DNA of 64,000 nt from Amycolatopsis sp. NBC_01480 (GTDB taxonomy: Bacteria; Actinomycetota; Actinomycetes; Mycobacteriales; Pseudonocardiaceae). This document shows, one piece after another, positions 43,088-51,619 of the stretch. The notes under the pieces are model-generated. The model was given only the letters and a program-made list of their open reading frames with translations, was not told the DNA's origin and ran no database searches. Positions within the stretch are counted from its first letter, which is position 1, and every line of letters begins with the position of its first letter. The DNA is taken from NCBI RefSeq assembly GCF_036227205.1, contig NZ_CP109442.1, positions 2,604,001 to 2,668,000 of the forward strand, read 5' to 3'. The position numbers were made by a program, and so were the translations under genes.

Positions 43088-44272
43088 TCAGCTCGCGCAG
43101 GCGCCGGTGCTCACGTTCGTCGTCTGCGACGGGGCGGCGTCGACCTCCGAGCGGACCTGTTCGGCGGTCAGTGTGAAGCCCGTGTCCGGGTCCTCCACCG
43201 CCGCGCCGAAGACCACGCCGATCACGTCGCCGTCCGGCGTGAGCATCGGGCCGCCGGAGTTGCCGCTGCGGATGCTCGCGCGGACGGTGAACACGTCCCG
43301 CTGCACGGTGTTCGCCTCGTAGATGTCCGGGCCACGCAGGTTGATCCGGCCGCGCACGCGGGCGGCCGTCGCCTTGTACGGGCCGTCGAGCGGGTAGCCC
43401 AGCACGATCGCGCTGTCGCCCGCGCCCGCGGTCTGGGCGGCGAACGGCAGAGCGGGCGCGCGCAGGCCCGGCACCGCGAGCACGGCGATGTCGACCTCCG
43501 GGTTGAAGTACACGACCCGCGCCCGGTAGTCGCCCGAGGTGGACTCGATGCCGACCTCGTCGGTGCCCGCGACCACGTGCGCGTTGGTCATCACGCGCTG
43601 CGGCGCGATCACGAAACCGCTGCCCTCCAGCGCCCGCGAGCACGACGGCGCGGTGCCGCGGATCTTCACGACGCTCGGGTGCACGCGGGTGACGACCGCA
43701 CTGGCGTCCAGCGACGAGTCCGGCGGCGAGGTGTCCGCCGAAGGCGCCTTCTCGAACGGCGACACCGCGGACGGGAAGCCCGACGCGTCGAGCAGCTTGC
43801 GCAGGTCGGTCGGGAAGCCCTGGGCCGCGGCCGGCATCGCGTCGTTGACCTTGCCCAGCACCACCGAGGAGTTGATCGCCTTGGCCAGCCCCGGCACGGC
43901 GGAGACGGTGGTCAGCGGGTTCGCCACCAGCCACGCGACCACGAACACCGCGGCCGCCTGCACGATCGCGCCCAGCGTTTTGTCCACTCCGGACAGCTTG
44001 TCGGGATTGATCTTCTGGCGCAGCCGCCGCCCGACCCAGACCCCGATCGTCTCGCCGAGCACCACGAGGAACACCACGGTGCCGAACGCGAATGCCACCT
44101 TCGCGACCTGGTTGTCGAACAGCTCCACCACGTACGGCGCGAGCTTCACCCCGAGCACGGCGCCGATGCCGACGCCGATCAGCGCGGGCAGGGCCACGAT
44201 CACGCCTTGGAACGCGCCGGAGACCGCGGCGAGGACCGCGAGCAGCAGTACCAGGACATCAACCCAGTTCAC
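43088..44272 (-). CDS. marP: membrane-anchored periplasmic serine protease MarP
   Basis: A 394-residue protein with four N-terminal helices of the CvpA type (residues 1-130; VDVLVLLLAVLAAVSGAFQGVI, ALPALIGVGIGAVLG...) and a C-terminal chymotrypsin-fold protease. Triad: His in TNAHVVAG, Asp in NPEVDIAVLAV, Ser in RSGNSGGPM. Two Cys (PSCSRAL near the protease start and GACAS at the C-terminus) match the regulatory disulfide known in M. tuberculosis MarP, which is needed for acid resistance and controls the peptidoglycan hydrolase RipA. Last gene of the nth-tlpA-nudix-marP series. Confidence 0.95.
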   Translation of the reverse strand: MNWVDVLVLLLAVLAAVSGAFQGVIVALPALIGVGIGAVLGVKLAPYVVELFDNQVAKVAFAFGTVVFLVVLGETIGVWVGRRLRQKINPDKLSGVDKTLGAIVQAAAVFVVAWLVANPLTTVSAVPGLAKAINSSVVLGKVNDAMPAAAQGFPTDLRKLLDASGFPSAVSPFEKAPSADTSPPDSSLDASAVVTRVHPSVVKIRGTAPSCSRALEGSGFVIAPQRVMTNAHVVAGTDEVGIESTSGDYRARVVYFNPEVDIAVLAVPGLRAPALPFAAQTAGAGDSAIVLGYPLDGPYKATAARVRGRINLRGPDIYEANTVQRDVFTVRASIRSGNSGGPMLTPDGDVIGVVFGAAVEDPDTGFTLTAEQVRSEVDAAPSQTTNVSTGACAS

Positions 44273-44276
44273 CTGG

Positions 44277-44975
44277 TCACCCCCGCTCTTCGGCCGCGTT
44301 CCGGGCCTGGTGTTCGGCCAACGCTACGTCAAGGTCCCGCACGTCGCCGGTGTCCCACTCCCGTTCCCAGCCGCCCAGTGACAACAGCGTGGACAGCAGG
44401 CCGGCGGTGAAGCCCCAGACGAACAGGCCGTCGACGTCGAACGCCGGGCCCTTCCACGGCGCGCCGGACTTCTGCACCTGGAACCGGCGGGCCGGGTCGG
44501 TCAGGTCGGCCAGCGAGACGCGCGCGACCGCGGCCGTCTCGCCGGGATCGACGGCGTGCACCGGCGACGGCGTCTGCCAATACGCGAGCACGGGCGTCAC
44601 CGCGAAGCGCGAGACGGGCACGAACAGCTCCGGCAGCACCGCGATCGGCAGCACGCCGGACGGGTCGACGCCGGTCTCCTCCTCGGCCTCGCGCAGGGCC
44701 GTGCCGACCGGGCCGCCGTCGCCGTCCTCGGCGCCGCCGCCCGGGAACGAGACCTGGCCGGCGTGCGAGCCGAGGGTGTCGGCGCGGCGCTGGAGCAGCA
44801 CGTCCGGGCCGTCGGCGCGCTCGCCGAACAGGATCAGCACGGCGGCCGAGCGCGTCAGCAGGTCCTCCGGCGGGGCGAACCGGGTGAACGCCCGGCTGTC
44901 GACCTCGGCGGACACCTTGACCAGCGGCCGCAGCCACTCGGGCACGGCTTCGGGTGCGACGAGCGGTCCGGTCAT
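44277..44975 (-). CDS. NUDIX hydrolase, CoA pyrophosphatase-like (Rv3672c-like)
   Basis: A 232-residue NUDIX enzyme. The box GGGAEDGDGGPVGTALREAEEETGVD fits GX5EX7REUXEEXGU with a slightly different first part, and the upstream LLQRRADTLGSHAGQVSFPGG is the CoA-type (UPF0035) motif, so hydrolysis of CoA or its derivatives is likely. ATG 44975 overlaps the stop of the upstream tlpA-like gene (ATGA). It precedes marP by 4 nt. Confidence 0.9.
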   Translation of the reverse strand: MTGPLVAPEAVPEWLRPLVKVSAEVDSRAFTRFAPPEDLLTRSAAVLILFGERADGPDVLLQRRADTLGSHAGQVSFPGGGAEDGDGGPVGTALREAEEETGVDPSGVLPIAVLPELFVPVSRFAVTPVLAYWQTPSPVHAVDPGETAAVARVSLADLTDPARRFQVQKSGAPWKGPAFDVDGLFVWGFTAGLLSTLLSLGGWEREWDTGDVRDLDVALAEHQARNAAEERG

Positions 44976-45577
44976 GAATTGTCCTTCACAGCGGTACGCA
45001 CCTGATCAGTGTTGTCGAACAAGCGTGGACTCCCGATGAACCGGACCTGCCCGCCCGCGGTGACCAGGTAGGAGGCCGGGAGGGAGGACGGCACCTTCAG
45101 CGCCGTGCGGATCGGCCCGGTCTGGCCGTCGCCGTCGAAAACCGAGGGCAGGTGGACGCCGAGCTGGGCCAGCAGCCCGAGGCCGTCCTTGGCGGGGCTG
45201 GCCACCTGCACGCCGAGCACGCGCGCCGCGCCGGGCTCCGCGGCGTACCGGTCCAGCACCGGCAGCTCGGTGCGGCACGGCACGCACCACGACGCCCACA
45301 CGTTCACCAGCACCGGGCCGCCGCCCAGCGCCTTGCCGACGTCCACGCGGGAGCCGTCGCCGAGGCAGTCGGCCTGGATTCCGGCCAGGTCCTGGACACC
45401 CGCGCCGGCGGACGGCGCCGGGCACGGCCGCAGCGCCGCCTGCGCGCGGACCGCGGCGAGGTCGCCGGTGGCCGGCGCGGCGCTCTTCGCATCGCCGCCG
45501 CGCGTGGTCAGCAGGGCCACGAGCAGCGCGACCACCAGGACCGCGCCGCCGAGGGCCCATTTGGTGACTGCCGTCAC
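44972..45577 (-). CDS. TlpA-like membrane thioredoxin (Rv3673c-like)
   Basis: A 201-residue exported thiol-disulfide protein. An uncleaved N-terminal anchor ([17 protein letters not shown]) leads to a thioredoxin fold with [19 protein letters not shown] (CVPC active site) and cis-Pro region [11 protein letters not shown]. Two more Cys (RPCPAPS and QADCLGD) lie before the fold. It probably keeps extracytoplasmic Cys of partners such as MarP or cytochromes in the right state. It overlaps nth upstream and the NUDIX gene downstream by 4 nt each. Confidence 0.92.
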   Translation of the reverse strand: MTAVTKWALGGAVLVVALLVALLTTRGGDAKSAAPATGDLAAVRAQAALRPCPAPSAGAGVQDLAGIQADCLGDGSRVDVGKALGGGPVLVNVWASWCVPCRTELPVLDRYAAEPGAARVLGVQVASPAKDGLGLLAQLGVHLPSVFDGDGQTGPIRTALKVPSSLPASYLVTAGGQVRFIGSPRLFDNTDQVRTAVKDNS

Positions 45578-46335
45578 CCGCGCGCCGCCAGCTCGAGGAT
45601 GTGCTCACGCTCCTGCCCCTTGACCAGCTTCGCGGCCGCTTCGAACTCGGTCGGCCCGGCGCCGAACGACGGGCAGTCCTTCTTCAGCGGGCAGGCGCCG
45701 CAGGCGGGCTTGCGGGCGTGGCAGACGCGGCGGCCGTGGAAGATCACGCGGTGGGACAGCATCGTCCACTCCTTGCGCGGGATCAGCTCGCCGACCGCGT
45801 GCTCGACCTTGACCGGGTCCTCCTCCGCGGTCCAGCCCCAGCGACGGACGAGCCGGCCGAAGTGGGTGTCCACGGTGATCCCCGGCACGTCGAAGGCGTT
45901 GCCGAGCACGACGTTCGCGGTCTTGCGGCCGACCCCGGGCAGCGTGACCAGGTCCTCCAGCCGGCCGGGCACCTCGCCGCCGAAGCGCTCGGTCAGCGCG
46001 GCGCCGAGGCCCATCACCGAGTTGGCCTTCGCGCGGAAGAACCCGGTGGTGCGGAGGAATTCCTCCAGCTCGGCCCGGTCCGCGCCGGCGTAATCGGCGG
46101 CGGTGCGGTAGCGCTTGAACAGCGCGGGCGTGACCAGGTTCACCCGCACGTCCGTGGTCTGTGCCGAAAGGACGACCGCGACCAGCAGTTCCAGCGGAGT
46201 GGTGAAATCCAGCTCGGCCTTCGCGTCGGGATAAACCTCGTCGAGGCAACGCTTCATACGCCGGGCGCGTCTCACCAAGGCGAGCCGGCTTTCACCGGCG
46301 CCCTCGCGGGGGGCGTTCGTGGCGGCAGGTGGCAC
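45574..46335 (-). CDS. nth: endonuclease III
   Basis: A 253-residue DNA glycosylase/AP lyase for oxidised pyrimidines. The helix-hairpin-helix [20 protein letters not shown] carries the catalytic Lys, [11 protein letters not shown] the catalytic Asp, and C-X6-C-X2-C-X5-C ([17 protein letters not shown]) binds the 4Fe-4S cluster. GTG 46335 has a -10 (TAGGCT) 6 nt upstream, so one transcript is leaderless. A second, PafBC-type promoter lies 120 nt further up. First gene of the nth-tlpA-nudix-marP operon, all with 4-nt overlaps or tight gaps. Confidence 0.96.
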   Translation of the reverse strand: MPPAATNAPREGAGESRLALVRRARRMKRCLDEVYPDAKAELDFTTPLELLVAVVLSAQTTDVRVNLVTPALFKRYRTAADYAGADRAELEEFLRTTGFFRAKANSVMGLGAALTERFGGEVPGRLEDLVTLPGVGRKTANVVLGNAFDVPGITVDTHFGRLVRRWGWTAEEDPVKVEHAVGELIPRKEWTMLSHRVIFHGRRVCHARKPACGACPLKKDCPSFGAGPTEFEAAAKLVKGQEREHILELAARG

Positions 46336-46454
46336 CCCGATAGCCTACGGGCGAGTCGGACGAGCCGGGCGGGAGCACCCACCGGTGGGCGGCCGACACG
46401 CCAGAGCACCACCTCGGCGCACGCGTGTCCGCCATGAGCGAGGATCTGGAGTCC

Positions 46455-46477
46455 ATGCTTACTTTTGTCACCGACAG
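46455..46477 (-). promoter_or_regulatory. RecA-NDp (PafBC-type) damage promoter toward nth
   Basis: On the minus strand CTGTCGGTG (46477-46469), 8 nt, then AAGCAT (46460-46455). That is 8 of 9 box positions with the A and T of the -10 conserved, placed 120 nt upstream of nth. Confidence 0.5.
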
Positions 46478-46492
46478 TAGTGGATGTGTGTC

Positions 46493-46744
46493 ATGACCGT
46501 CTGGTTCGTGATCCTGGTCCCGCTGGTGATCATGTTCTTCGCGCTCTTCATGGAGCGTGTGGAGAGCCGGCTCAAGCACGTCGCCGTGCAGGAGAACGAG
46601 GTCGAAGAATTCCTGGAGCAGGCCCAGCCCAACGAGGTCAGGGCCCTGTACGGGCACGGAATCGGCCGCGCGCTCGAGCTGTTCCGGCTGCGCCGGCTCG
46701 GCGGAAGGGCAGCCAGGCTTCGCGCGCGGCGCGTGCGGAGTTAG
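46493..46744 (+). CDS. small membrane protein (Rv3675-like)
   Basis: An 83-residue protein with one N-terminal membrane helix (MTVWFVILVPLVIMFFALFMERVE) and a basic, helical cytoplasmic tail (VEEFLEQAQPNEVRALYGHGIGRALELFRLRRLG). It occupies the Rv3675 position between nth and crp. ATG 46493 is used; ATG 46484 adds three residues. Function unknown. Confidence 0.75.
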   Translation: MTVWFVILVPLVIMFFALFMERVESRLKHVAVQENEVEEFLEQAQPNEVRALYGHGIGRALELFRLRRLGGRAARLRARRVRS

Positions 46745-46904
46745 GCTCCACGTTCGTGCGAGATCGTCTCCGGCCGCCGCGGGCAACGCGGCGAGCCGAC
46801 GGGCGATCTCGCCGACACGCCCTAGACTGACGCGAAAGTGATCGGCGACACGGGCCTCCACCAGCGGAGGAGCGTGATCGTTTCTCGACGAGGAGGCACC
46901 CGAG

Positions 46905-47579
46905 GTGGACGAAACCCTGGCCCGTGCGGGCATTTTCCAGGGTGTTGAGCCGGCGGCCGCGGAGGCTCTGGCCCAGACCTTGGAATCCGTGGAGTTCCCC
47001 CGCGGCCATGTCATCTTCAACGAGGGCGAGCCCGGCGACAAGCTGTACATCATCCAGTCCGGCAAGGTGAAGATCGGCCGCAAGTCCCCGGACGGCCGCG
47101 AGAACCTGCTGGGCATCTTCGGCCCGTCCGACATGTTCGGCGAGCTGTCCATCTTCGACCCCGGCCCCCGCACGTCCAGCGCGACGACGGTGACCGAGGT
47201 CCGCGCGGTCACCATGGACCGCCCGGCGCTGCGCCAGTGGATCTCCACCCGGCCGGAGATCGCCGAGCAGCTGCTGCGCGTGGTCGCCAGGAGGCTGCGC
47301 CGGACGAACAACATGGTCGCCGAGCTGATCTTCACCGACGTCCCCGGCCGCGTGGCCCGGGCGCTGCTGCAGCTCGCGCAGCGCTTCGGCAGCCAGGAAG
47401 CCGGCCTGCTGCGGGTCACGCACGACCTCACGCAGGAAGAGATCGCGCAGTACGTCGGCGCTTCCCGCGAGACCGTGAACAAGGCGCTGGCCGACTTCGC
47501 GCACCGCGGCTGGCTGCGGCTCGAAGGCAAGAGCGTGCTGATCCTCGACCCGGAGCGGCTGGCGCGGCGCGCCCGTTGA
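46905..47579 (+). CDS. crp: cAMP receptor-type regulator (Crp, Rv3676-like)
   Basis: A 224-residue CRP/FNR regulator. The cyclic nucleotide domain (residues 1-125) has the phosphate-binding cassette [20 protein letters not shown]. The helix-turn-helix is [40 protein letters not shown]. In mycobacteria the counterpart is a global cAMP-responsive regulator of respiration, rpf and whiB genes. GTG 46905 has AGGAGG about 10 nt upstream. Monocistronic, with a strong terminator. Confidence 0.95.
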   Translation: MDETLARAGIFQGVEPAAAEALAQTLESVEFPRGHVIFNEGEPGDKLYIIQSGKVKIGRKSPDGRENLLGIFGPSDMFGELSIFDPGPRTSSATTVTEVRAVTMDRPALRQWISTRPEIAEQLLRVVARRLRRTNNMVAELIFTDVPGRVARALLQLAQRFGSQEAGLLRVTHDLTQEEIAQYVGASRETVNKALADFAHRGWLRLEGKSVLILDPERLARRAR

Positions 47580-47611
47580 TCCCCTGCGCGGGGTAACCCC
47601 CGCGGTTTTCC

Positions 47612-47649
47612 CGAAGGCCACCCCCGTTTCGCGCGGCGGGTGGCCTTCG
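47612..47649 (+). terminator. crp terminator with T-rich tail
   Basis: CGAAGGCCACCC (47612-47623) pairs with GGGTGGCCTTCG (47638-47649) and is followed by TGTTTTTCTTT, a textbook rho-independent form that is rare in this GC-rich DNA. Confidence 0.9.
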
Positions 47650-47659
47650 TGTTTTTCTT

Positions 47660-48000
47660 TGTCAGGCAAGGAAGTTCTGGCAAAAACAAACGAGGAGCCG
47701 GGCGCCACCCCCGACGTGGCGCACCGGCTCCTCGCTCGCGCGCGGACCATCCCCCGACGACCCGCGCTCCCGCCCTCCGGACCAGGCCCCGACCCGTATG
47801 CCAGAGGGAGCTGGGAGTTGTGCTGTTGTACAACCATCATGGCCCATACCCACGAATTCAAGGCCATTCACTCTCAAGGACGCCACTTCTGCGGTTTCGT
47901 TGCACGAGTTCACCGAGAATCCATACAGCGTTACGGGATCGAGACCTCAGGCACTGAACCCATCCTTCCATGCCGGCAGTGACGCACCTGACCGTCAAAT
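47660..48000. other. gap between crp and MFS gene
   Basis: Only the crp terminator and the MFS promoter region are recognisable. Small open frames on both strands (for example 47662-47913 minus) have no family resemblance and no SD, so I do not call them. Confidence 0.45.
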
Positions 48001-48004
48001 AATT

Positions 48005-48048
48005 GGTACTCACGTACCACTCTGTTGCATACTGGTACGCGTGTCCCA
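48005..48048 (+). promoter_or_regulatory. operator-promoter of the MFS gene
   Basis: GGTACTCACGTACC (48005-48018) is an inverted repeat. The pattern GGTAC-N6-CCACTCT (48005-48022) recurs at 48034-48051 as GGTAC-N6-CCACTCT. Between them CATACT (48028-48033) lies 7 nt before GTG 48041, a leaderless promoter flanked by two copies of the possible operator. Confidence 0.5.
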
Positions 48049-49297
48049 CTCTGCCCAGTCCGAAGGCCGGACCACGCTAGCCGACTACCGCACCGCCCTG
48101 ACCGCTCCCGGCTCGCGCCGCGCGGTTCTGGCGTCCGTGCTCGCCCGGCTGCCGATCGCGATGATCGGCATCTCGGCGCTGCTCTACGTCCAGCGTGAGA
48201 CGGGTTCGTTCGCCACCGCGGGCTTGGTCTCGGCCAGCTCGCTGGCCGGCGTCTCGGTGGGCGCGGTGATCCAGGGGCGGCTGATCGACCGCTTCGGCCC
48301 GACGCGCCCGCTGCTCGTCACGGCGCTGGTGCTCACGCTGTCGATGACCATGCTCGCCCTCGCGATCGAGGCCCACGCGGCGACGATCCTGCTGGTCGCG
48401 CTGGCGGCGCTGACCGGGCTTTCGGAGCCGATGGTGGGCTCGGCCTCGCGGGCGCTGTGGACCCGGCTGCTGCCCGCGGGGAGCGCGCGCAACGCCGCGT
48501 TCTCCTATGAAGCGATCAGCATGGAGATGTTCTTCATCCTCGGCCCCGGTATCGCGGGCCTGCTGGTGACGGCCCCCTGGCCGGGCACCGGCATGGTCGC
48601 GGGCACGGCGGCGATGGTCGTCGGCGCGACGCTGTTCGCGCTGAGCCCGGCCGTCCGCGCGTGGGGCCCGGCGCCGCGAACGAAGAAGCCCCTGCTGGGC
48701 GCCCTCGCCGGCCCGGGCATGCGCACGCTGGCACTCGCAGCGCTCGGCTTCGGCATGGTGATCGGTTTCGTCGAGGTCGCCGTGCCGGCTGCGGCAACGG
48801 AGTCCGGCCACGCTTCGTTGAGCGGTCTGCTGCTTTCGGCGTGGTCGCTGAGCTCTGTGGCGTTCGGCGTGGCGTACAGCCTCCACCCGTGGCCGCGCCG
48901 GCTGGGCCTGCGCCTGCCGGTGCTGCTCGGTGGTTTCGGCGCGCTGGTCGCGCTGCTGGCGCTGCCGTCGTCCCTGTGGGCCTTGGCGATCCTGATGCTC
49001 CTGGCCGGCGCCATGATCACCCCGCAGTCGACCACCCACTCGGCGGCGATCGAGCTGGTCGCGCCCCGCGGCACGGCCGCGGAGGCCTTCGGCTGGGTGC
49101 TGACGGCGGTCACGCTGGGGCTCGCCGCGGGCCAGTCGGTGAGCGGTTACCTGGTGGAGCACGCGGGCACGAGCGCGGCATTTCTGGCGGCGGGGGTGGC
49201 TGGGGTTGTGATGGCCGTTGTGGTTTGGACGCTGCGCGGCACGGTTCGGCCGGTGGTTTCGGCTGCGCCTGCGGAACTGGTCGGCGTGGGACGGTAG
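48041..49297 (+). CDS. MFS transporter
   Basis: A 418-residue, 12-helix major facilitator with no clear substrate. Helix 1 begins PIAMIGISALLYVQRETGSFATAGLVSA, the first loop has GRLIDRFGPTRPLL, and later GLSEPMVGSASRALWTRLLPAG is typical of the drug/sugar-efflux-like actinobacterial group. GTG 48041 is fixed by the -10 seven nt upstream. The gene interrupts the order crp to MBL hydrolase seen in mycobacteria, so it is probably an insertion together with the DnaN paralogue that follows. Confidence 0.85.
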   Translation: MSHSAQSEGRTTLADYRTALTAPGSRRAVLASVLARLPIAMIGISALLYVQRETGSFATAGLVSASSLAGVSVGAVIQGRLIDRFGPTRPLLVTALVLTLSMTMLALAIEAHAATILLVALAALTGLSEPMVGSASRALWTRLLPAGSARNAAFSYEAISMEMFFILGPGIAGLLVTAPWPGTGMVAGTAAMVVGATLFALSPAVRAWGPAPRTKKPLLGALAGPGMRTLALAALGFGMVIGFVEVAVPAAATESGHASLSGLLLSAWSLSSVAFGVAYSLHPWPRRLGLRLPVLLGGFGALVALLALPSSLWALAILMLLAGAMITPQSTTHSAAIELVAPRGTAAEAFGWVLTAVTLGLAAGQSVSGYLVEHAGTSAAFLAAGVAGVVMAVVVWTLRGTVRPVVSAAPAELVGVGR

Positions 49298-49320
49298 TCC
49301 CCTCGCTGCTGCCGCGGGCA

Positions 49321-49367
49321 GCGGATGACGCTTCCCCTGCACTGAGCGCGGCGAAAGCGTCATCCGC
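49321..49367. terminator. hairpin between MFS and clamp genes
   Basis: GCGGATGACGCTT (49321-49333) pairs perfectly with AAGCGTCATCCGC (49355-49367). It lies 24 nt after the MFS stop and separates it from the next promoter. Confidence 0.65.
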
Positions 49368-49410
49368 CGCTTCCCAGATCAGCAGCCATTTCCGGCTTCG
49401 ACCGCCGGAA

Positions 49411-49433
49411 TTGTCGGTGGGCGGGGCTAGCTT
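49411..49433 (+). promoter_or_regulatory. perfect RecA-NDp (PafBC) promoter of the DnaN paralogue
   Basis: TTGTCGGTG (49411-49419), exactly 8 nt, TAGCTT (49428-49433), then 7 nt to ATG 49441. Every defined position of TTGTCRGTG-N8-TANNNT is matched, and the transcript would be leaderless. Confidence 0.85.
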
Positions 49434-49440
49434 TGCGGGC

Positions 49441-50508
49441 ATGGATCTGACGTCCCCAGTGCGGCCGCTGTCGGCGGCTGCTAGTGCCGCGGTCCGGCTG
49501 CTGCCGCGGCAGGCTTTGCTGCGGCTGCGCGCCGACGAAAGCGGAGTCGTGGTCGCGGGCAGCGACCGTGACCTCGCCGTGCGGTTCGCGTGCGCGGCCA
49601 CCACGCACACCGACGGCGAAGTGCTCGTTCCCGCGACGCCGCTCGCCGAGACGCTGCGCATGCTAGACAGCGAGCTGGTCCGGCTGGTCGTCGAGGGCAG
49701 CCGGCTCGCGGTGCGGGTCGAGGGTGCCCGGTTCGCCCTGCCGCTGCTGGACCGCGACCTGCGGTCAGAGCCACCCTCGCCGCCTCTGGTGTCCGAAGTA
49801 GACGGTGCACTCCTGGCAACGGCTCTGCGCACCGTGGCGGGCACGGCGGCGAAGGACGACCCGCTACCCGTCTTCACCGGGGTCCGGATCCAGGCCGGCG
49901 GCGAGGGCCTGCGGCTGACCGCGTCGGACCGGTACCGGATGGCGGTCGCGCGGCTGCCGGTGCGGCGTGCCGAGGGGCCGCTCGACGTGCTCGTCCCGGC
50001 CGTCCTGCTCACCGAGGCCGCGCGGCACGCCCACGGCGTCCTCGGCCTGCACGGCGACGGCAGCCGGTTCGGCCTGAGCTGGGCCGGCGGCGCGGTCACC
50101 ACCGCGGTCCTGGACGCGGGTTTCCTGTCGGAGGACGCGATCCCGTCCGACGCCGTCGATACCGAAGTGGAGATCGACGCGGACGCGCTCGCCGCCGCGG
50201 TTCGGCGGGTTGGCGTTTACTCCGAGGACCGACGCATCCTCACCCTGGAGGTCGGCGACGCGCACGTTCGCCTCGCCAGCTCTCGCCAAGACACCGGCGA
50301 AGCGGAGGAAACGCTGAAGGCAAACGTTTGCGGCGGCCGCACCTCACCGTCCTTCCAGGCGAAGTACCTCCTGGAAGCCCTGGCTCCGTTCTCCGGCGGC
50401 GACGTCCGGCTCACCATCCAGCCCGGGATGCGCGCGTGTGTCCTGCGTTCCGTCGAGGCGAAGGAGGTCGAGCTGACGTACTACCTGATGCCCATGCTGC
50501 CCCGCTGA
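49441..50508 (+). CDS. DNA polymerase III beta clamp paralogue, damage-controlled
   Basis: A 355-residue protein with the three-domain layout of the sliding clamp but well diverged. Domain 1 (1-125) holds LPRQALLRLRADESGVVVAGSDRDLAVRF and VLVPATPLAETLRML. Domain 2 (~127-235) has LPVFTGVRIQAGGEGLRLTASDRYRMAVARLPV, the best-kept clamp block. Domain 3 (~240-355) has AKYLLEALAPFSGGDVRL and ends YYLMPMLPR, like the YLLMPVR tail of DnaN. The housekeeping dnaN should lie near oriC beside dnaA, so this is a second clamp. ATG 49441 is set by the leaderless PafBC-type promoter. It probably serves a repair or translesion polymerase; that role is inferred. Confidence 0.85.
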   Translation: MDLTSPVRPLSAAASAAVRLLPRQALLRLRADESGVVVAGSDRDLAVRFACAATTHTDGEVLVPATPLAETLRMLDSELVRLVVEGSRLAVRVEGARFALPLLDRDLRSEPPSPPLVSEVDGALLATALRTVAGTAAKDDPLPVFTGVRIQAGGEGLRLTASDRYRMAVARLPVRRAEGPLDVLVPAVLLTEAARHAHGVLGLHGDGSRFGLSWAGGAVTTAVLDAGFLSEDAIPSDAVDTEVEIDADALAAAVRRVGVYSEDRRILTLEVGDAHVRLASSRQDTGEAEETLKANVCGGRTSPSFQAKYLLEALAPFSGGDVRLTIQPGMRACVLRSVEAKEVELTYYLMPMLPR

Positions 50509-50593
50509 CGGCAAAAAAGGCCGCTCGCATCCGAACACCCGAACACCCGGAAGCGAGCGACCCGACTCAGCAAGAGAACTCAGGCGAAAGAAC

Positions 50594-50848
50594 TCAGGCG
50601 GCGGACTCGGCCCGCACGGCCGCTTCCACCTCGTCGAAGCTCGGGTTCACCAAGGCGGTCGAGCCGATGATCACGGTCGGCACGGTCTCGTTGCCGTTGG
50701 CCACCGCGCGCACTCGCTCGGCCGCGCCCGGGTCTTCCCAGATGTTGATCTCCTTGACGTTCAGGCCGCTCGCCATCAACGGGCGCCGCAGCGCCGCGCA
50801 GAAGCCGCAGCCCGGCCGCCAGTAGAACTCGACCTCGACGTCACTCAT
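50594..50848 (-). CDS. mycoredoxin-like glutaredoxin
   Basis: An 84-residue thioredoxin-fold protein with the N-terminal YWRPGCGFCAALRRPLM (CGFC active site), INIWEDPGAAERVRAVANGNETVPTVIIG (cis-Pro TVP) and LVNPSFDEV. This is the mycoredoxin pattern, so it should reduce mycothiol mixed disulfides. ATG 50848 overlaps the stop of the MBL hydrolase gene (ATGA). Confidence 0.9.
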   Translation of the reverse strand: MSDVEVEFYWRPGCGFCAALRRPLMASGLNVKEINIWEDPGAAERVRAVANGNETVPTVIIGSTALVNPSFDEVEAAVRAESAA

Positions 50849-51618
50849 CGCGCGTCCTCCGAAGAACGTAGGTAGTCCAGCTGCGCCTGCACGCTCAGCT
50901 CGGCAGGCGCCCACAGTGCCTGGTCGACGTCGGCGTAGACGACCTCGACCACCTGGCGCGGAGTCGCGTCCGCGCCGAGCACCCCCAAGGCGGAACGCAC
51001 CTGGTCCAGCCGCTGTTCCCGGTGCGACAGGTACTCGCGCGCGGTCGCGGGCAGATCGGCCAGCTCGGGGCCGTGCCCGGGCAGGCCGGGGGTGCCGCCG
51101 GGCAGCTCGATCAGCCGACGCAGGGAGCGCAGGTAGTCGCCGAGATCGTGCAGCACAGTGGTGCCGCGGCCCAGGATCGTGTCGCCGGTCAGGATCTGGC
51201 CCGCGACGTGCAATGACACGGAATCGTCCGTATGCCCGGGGGTGTGCAGCACCTCGAAGCTCAGGCCGCCGGCGGTCAGCACGTCGCCGTCCGCGAACGG
51301 CTCCGCGCCCAGGCACAGCGACGCGTCGAACGCCCGCACCGGCGCCCCGACCTTCTCTGCCAGCCAAGGCGCGCCCTCGGCGTGGTCCGGATGGTGGTGG
51401 GTCAGCACGATCAGCTCGACCGGTCCGACGGCCGCGAGCAGCTCCAAATGCTCCAGGTCGCGGTAGCCCGGGTCGACGACCACGGCGGCGGGCGCGTCCG
51501 GCGCGCGCAGCACCCAGCTGTTCGTGCCCTCCAGCGTCATCATCGACGGGTTGTTCTCCAACAGCACCGAAGCTGTCTCGGAAACACGGCGCAGCTCGCC
51601 GTACGCGGGCGCGGTCAC
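50845..51618 (-). CDS. metallo-beta-lactamase-fold hydrolase (Rv3677c-like)
   Basis: A 257-residue MBL-fold enzyme. The metal motif is LTHHHPDHAEGAPWL (HxHxDH), then HTPGHTDDSVSLHVAGQILTGDTILGRGTTVLHD with the further His and Asp ligands, and GHGPEL near 155. A C-terminal helical domain (REYLSHREQRLDQVRSALG) resembles the LACTB2-like group, which includes RNA endonucleases and thioesterases. It starts at GTG 51618, 1 nt after the stop of the NUDIX gene, and overlaps the mycoredoxin gene. Confidence 0.9.
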   Translation of the reverse strand: MTAPAYGELRRVSETASVLLENNPSMMTLEGTNSWVLRAPDAPAAVVVDPGYRDLEHLELLAAVGPVELIVLTHHHPDHAEGAPWLAEKVGAPVRAFDASLCLGAEPFADGDVLTAGGLSFEVLHTPGHTDDSVSLHVAGQILTGDTILGRGTTVLHDLGDYLRSLRRLIELPGGTPGLPGHGPELADLPATAREYLSHREQRLDQVRSALGVLGADATPRQVVEVVYADVDQALWAPAELSVQAQLDYLRSSEDAR

Positions 51619-51619
51619 T

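Noticed and set aside
47662..47913. 83-codon minus-strand frame after crp
   Set aside because: No SD, no promoter and no recognisable sequence; it overlaps the crp terminator side.
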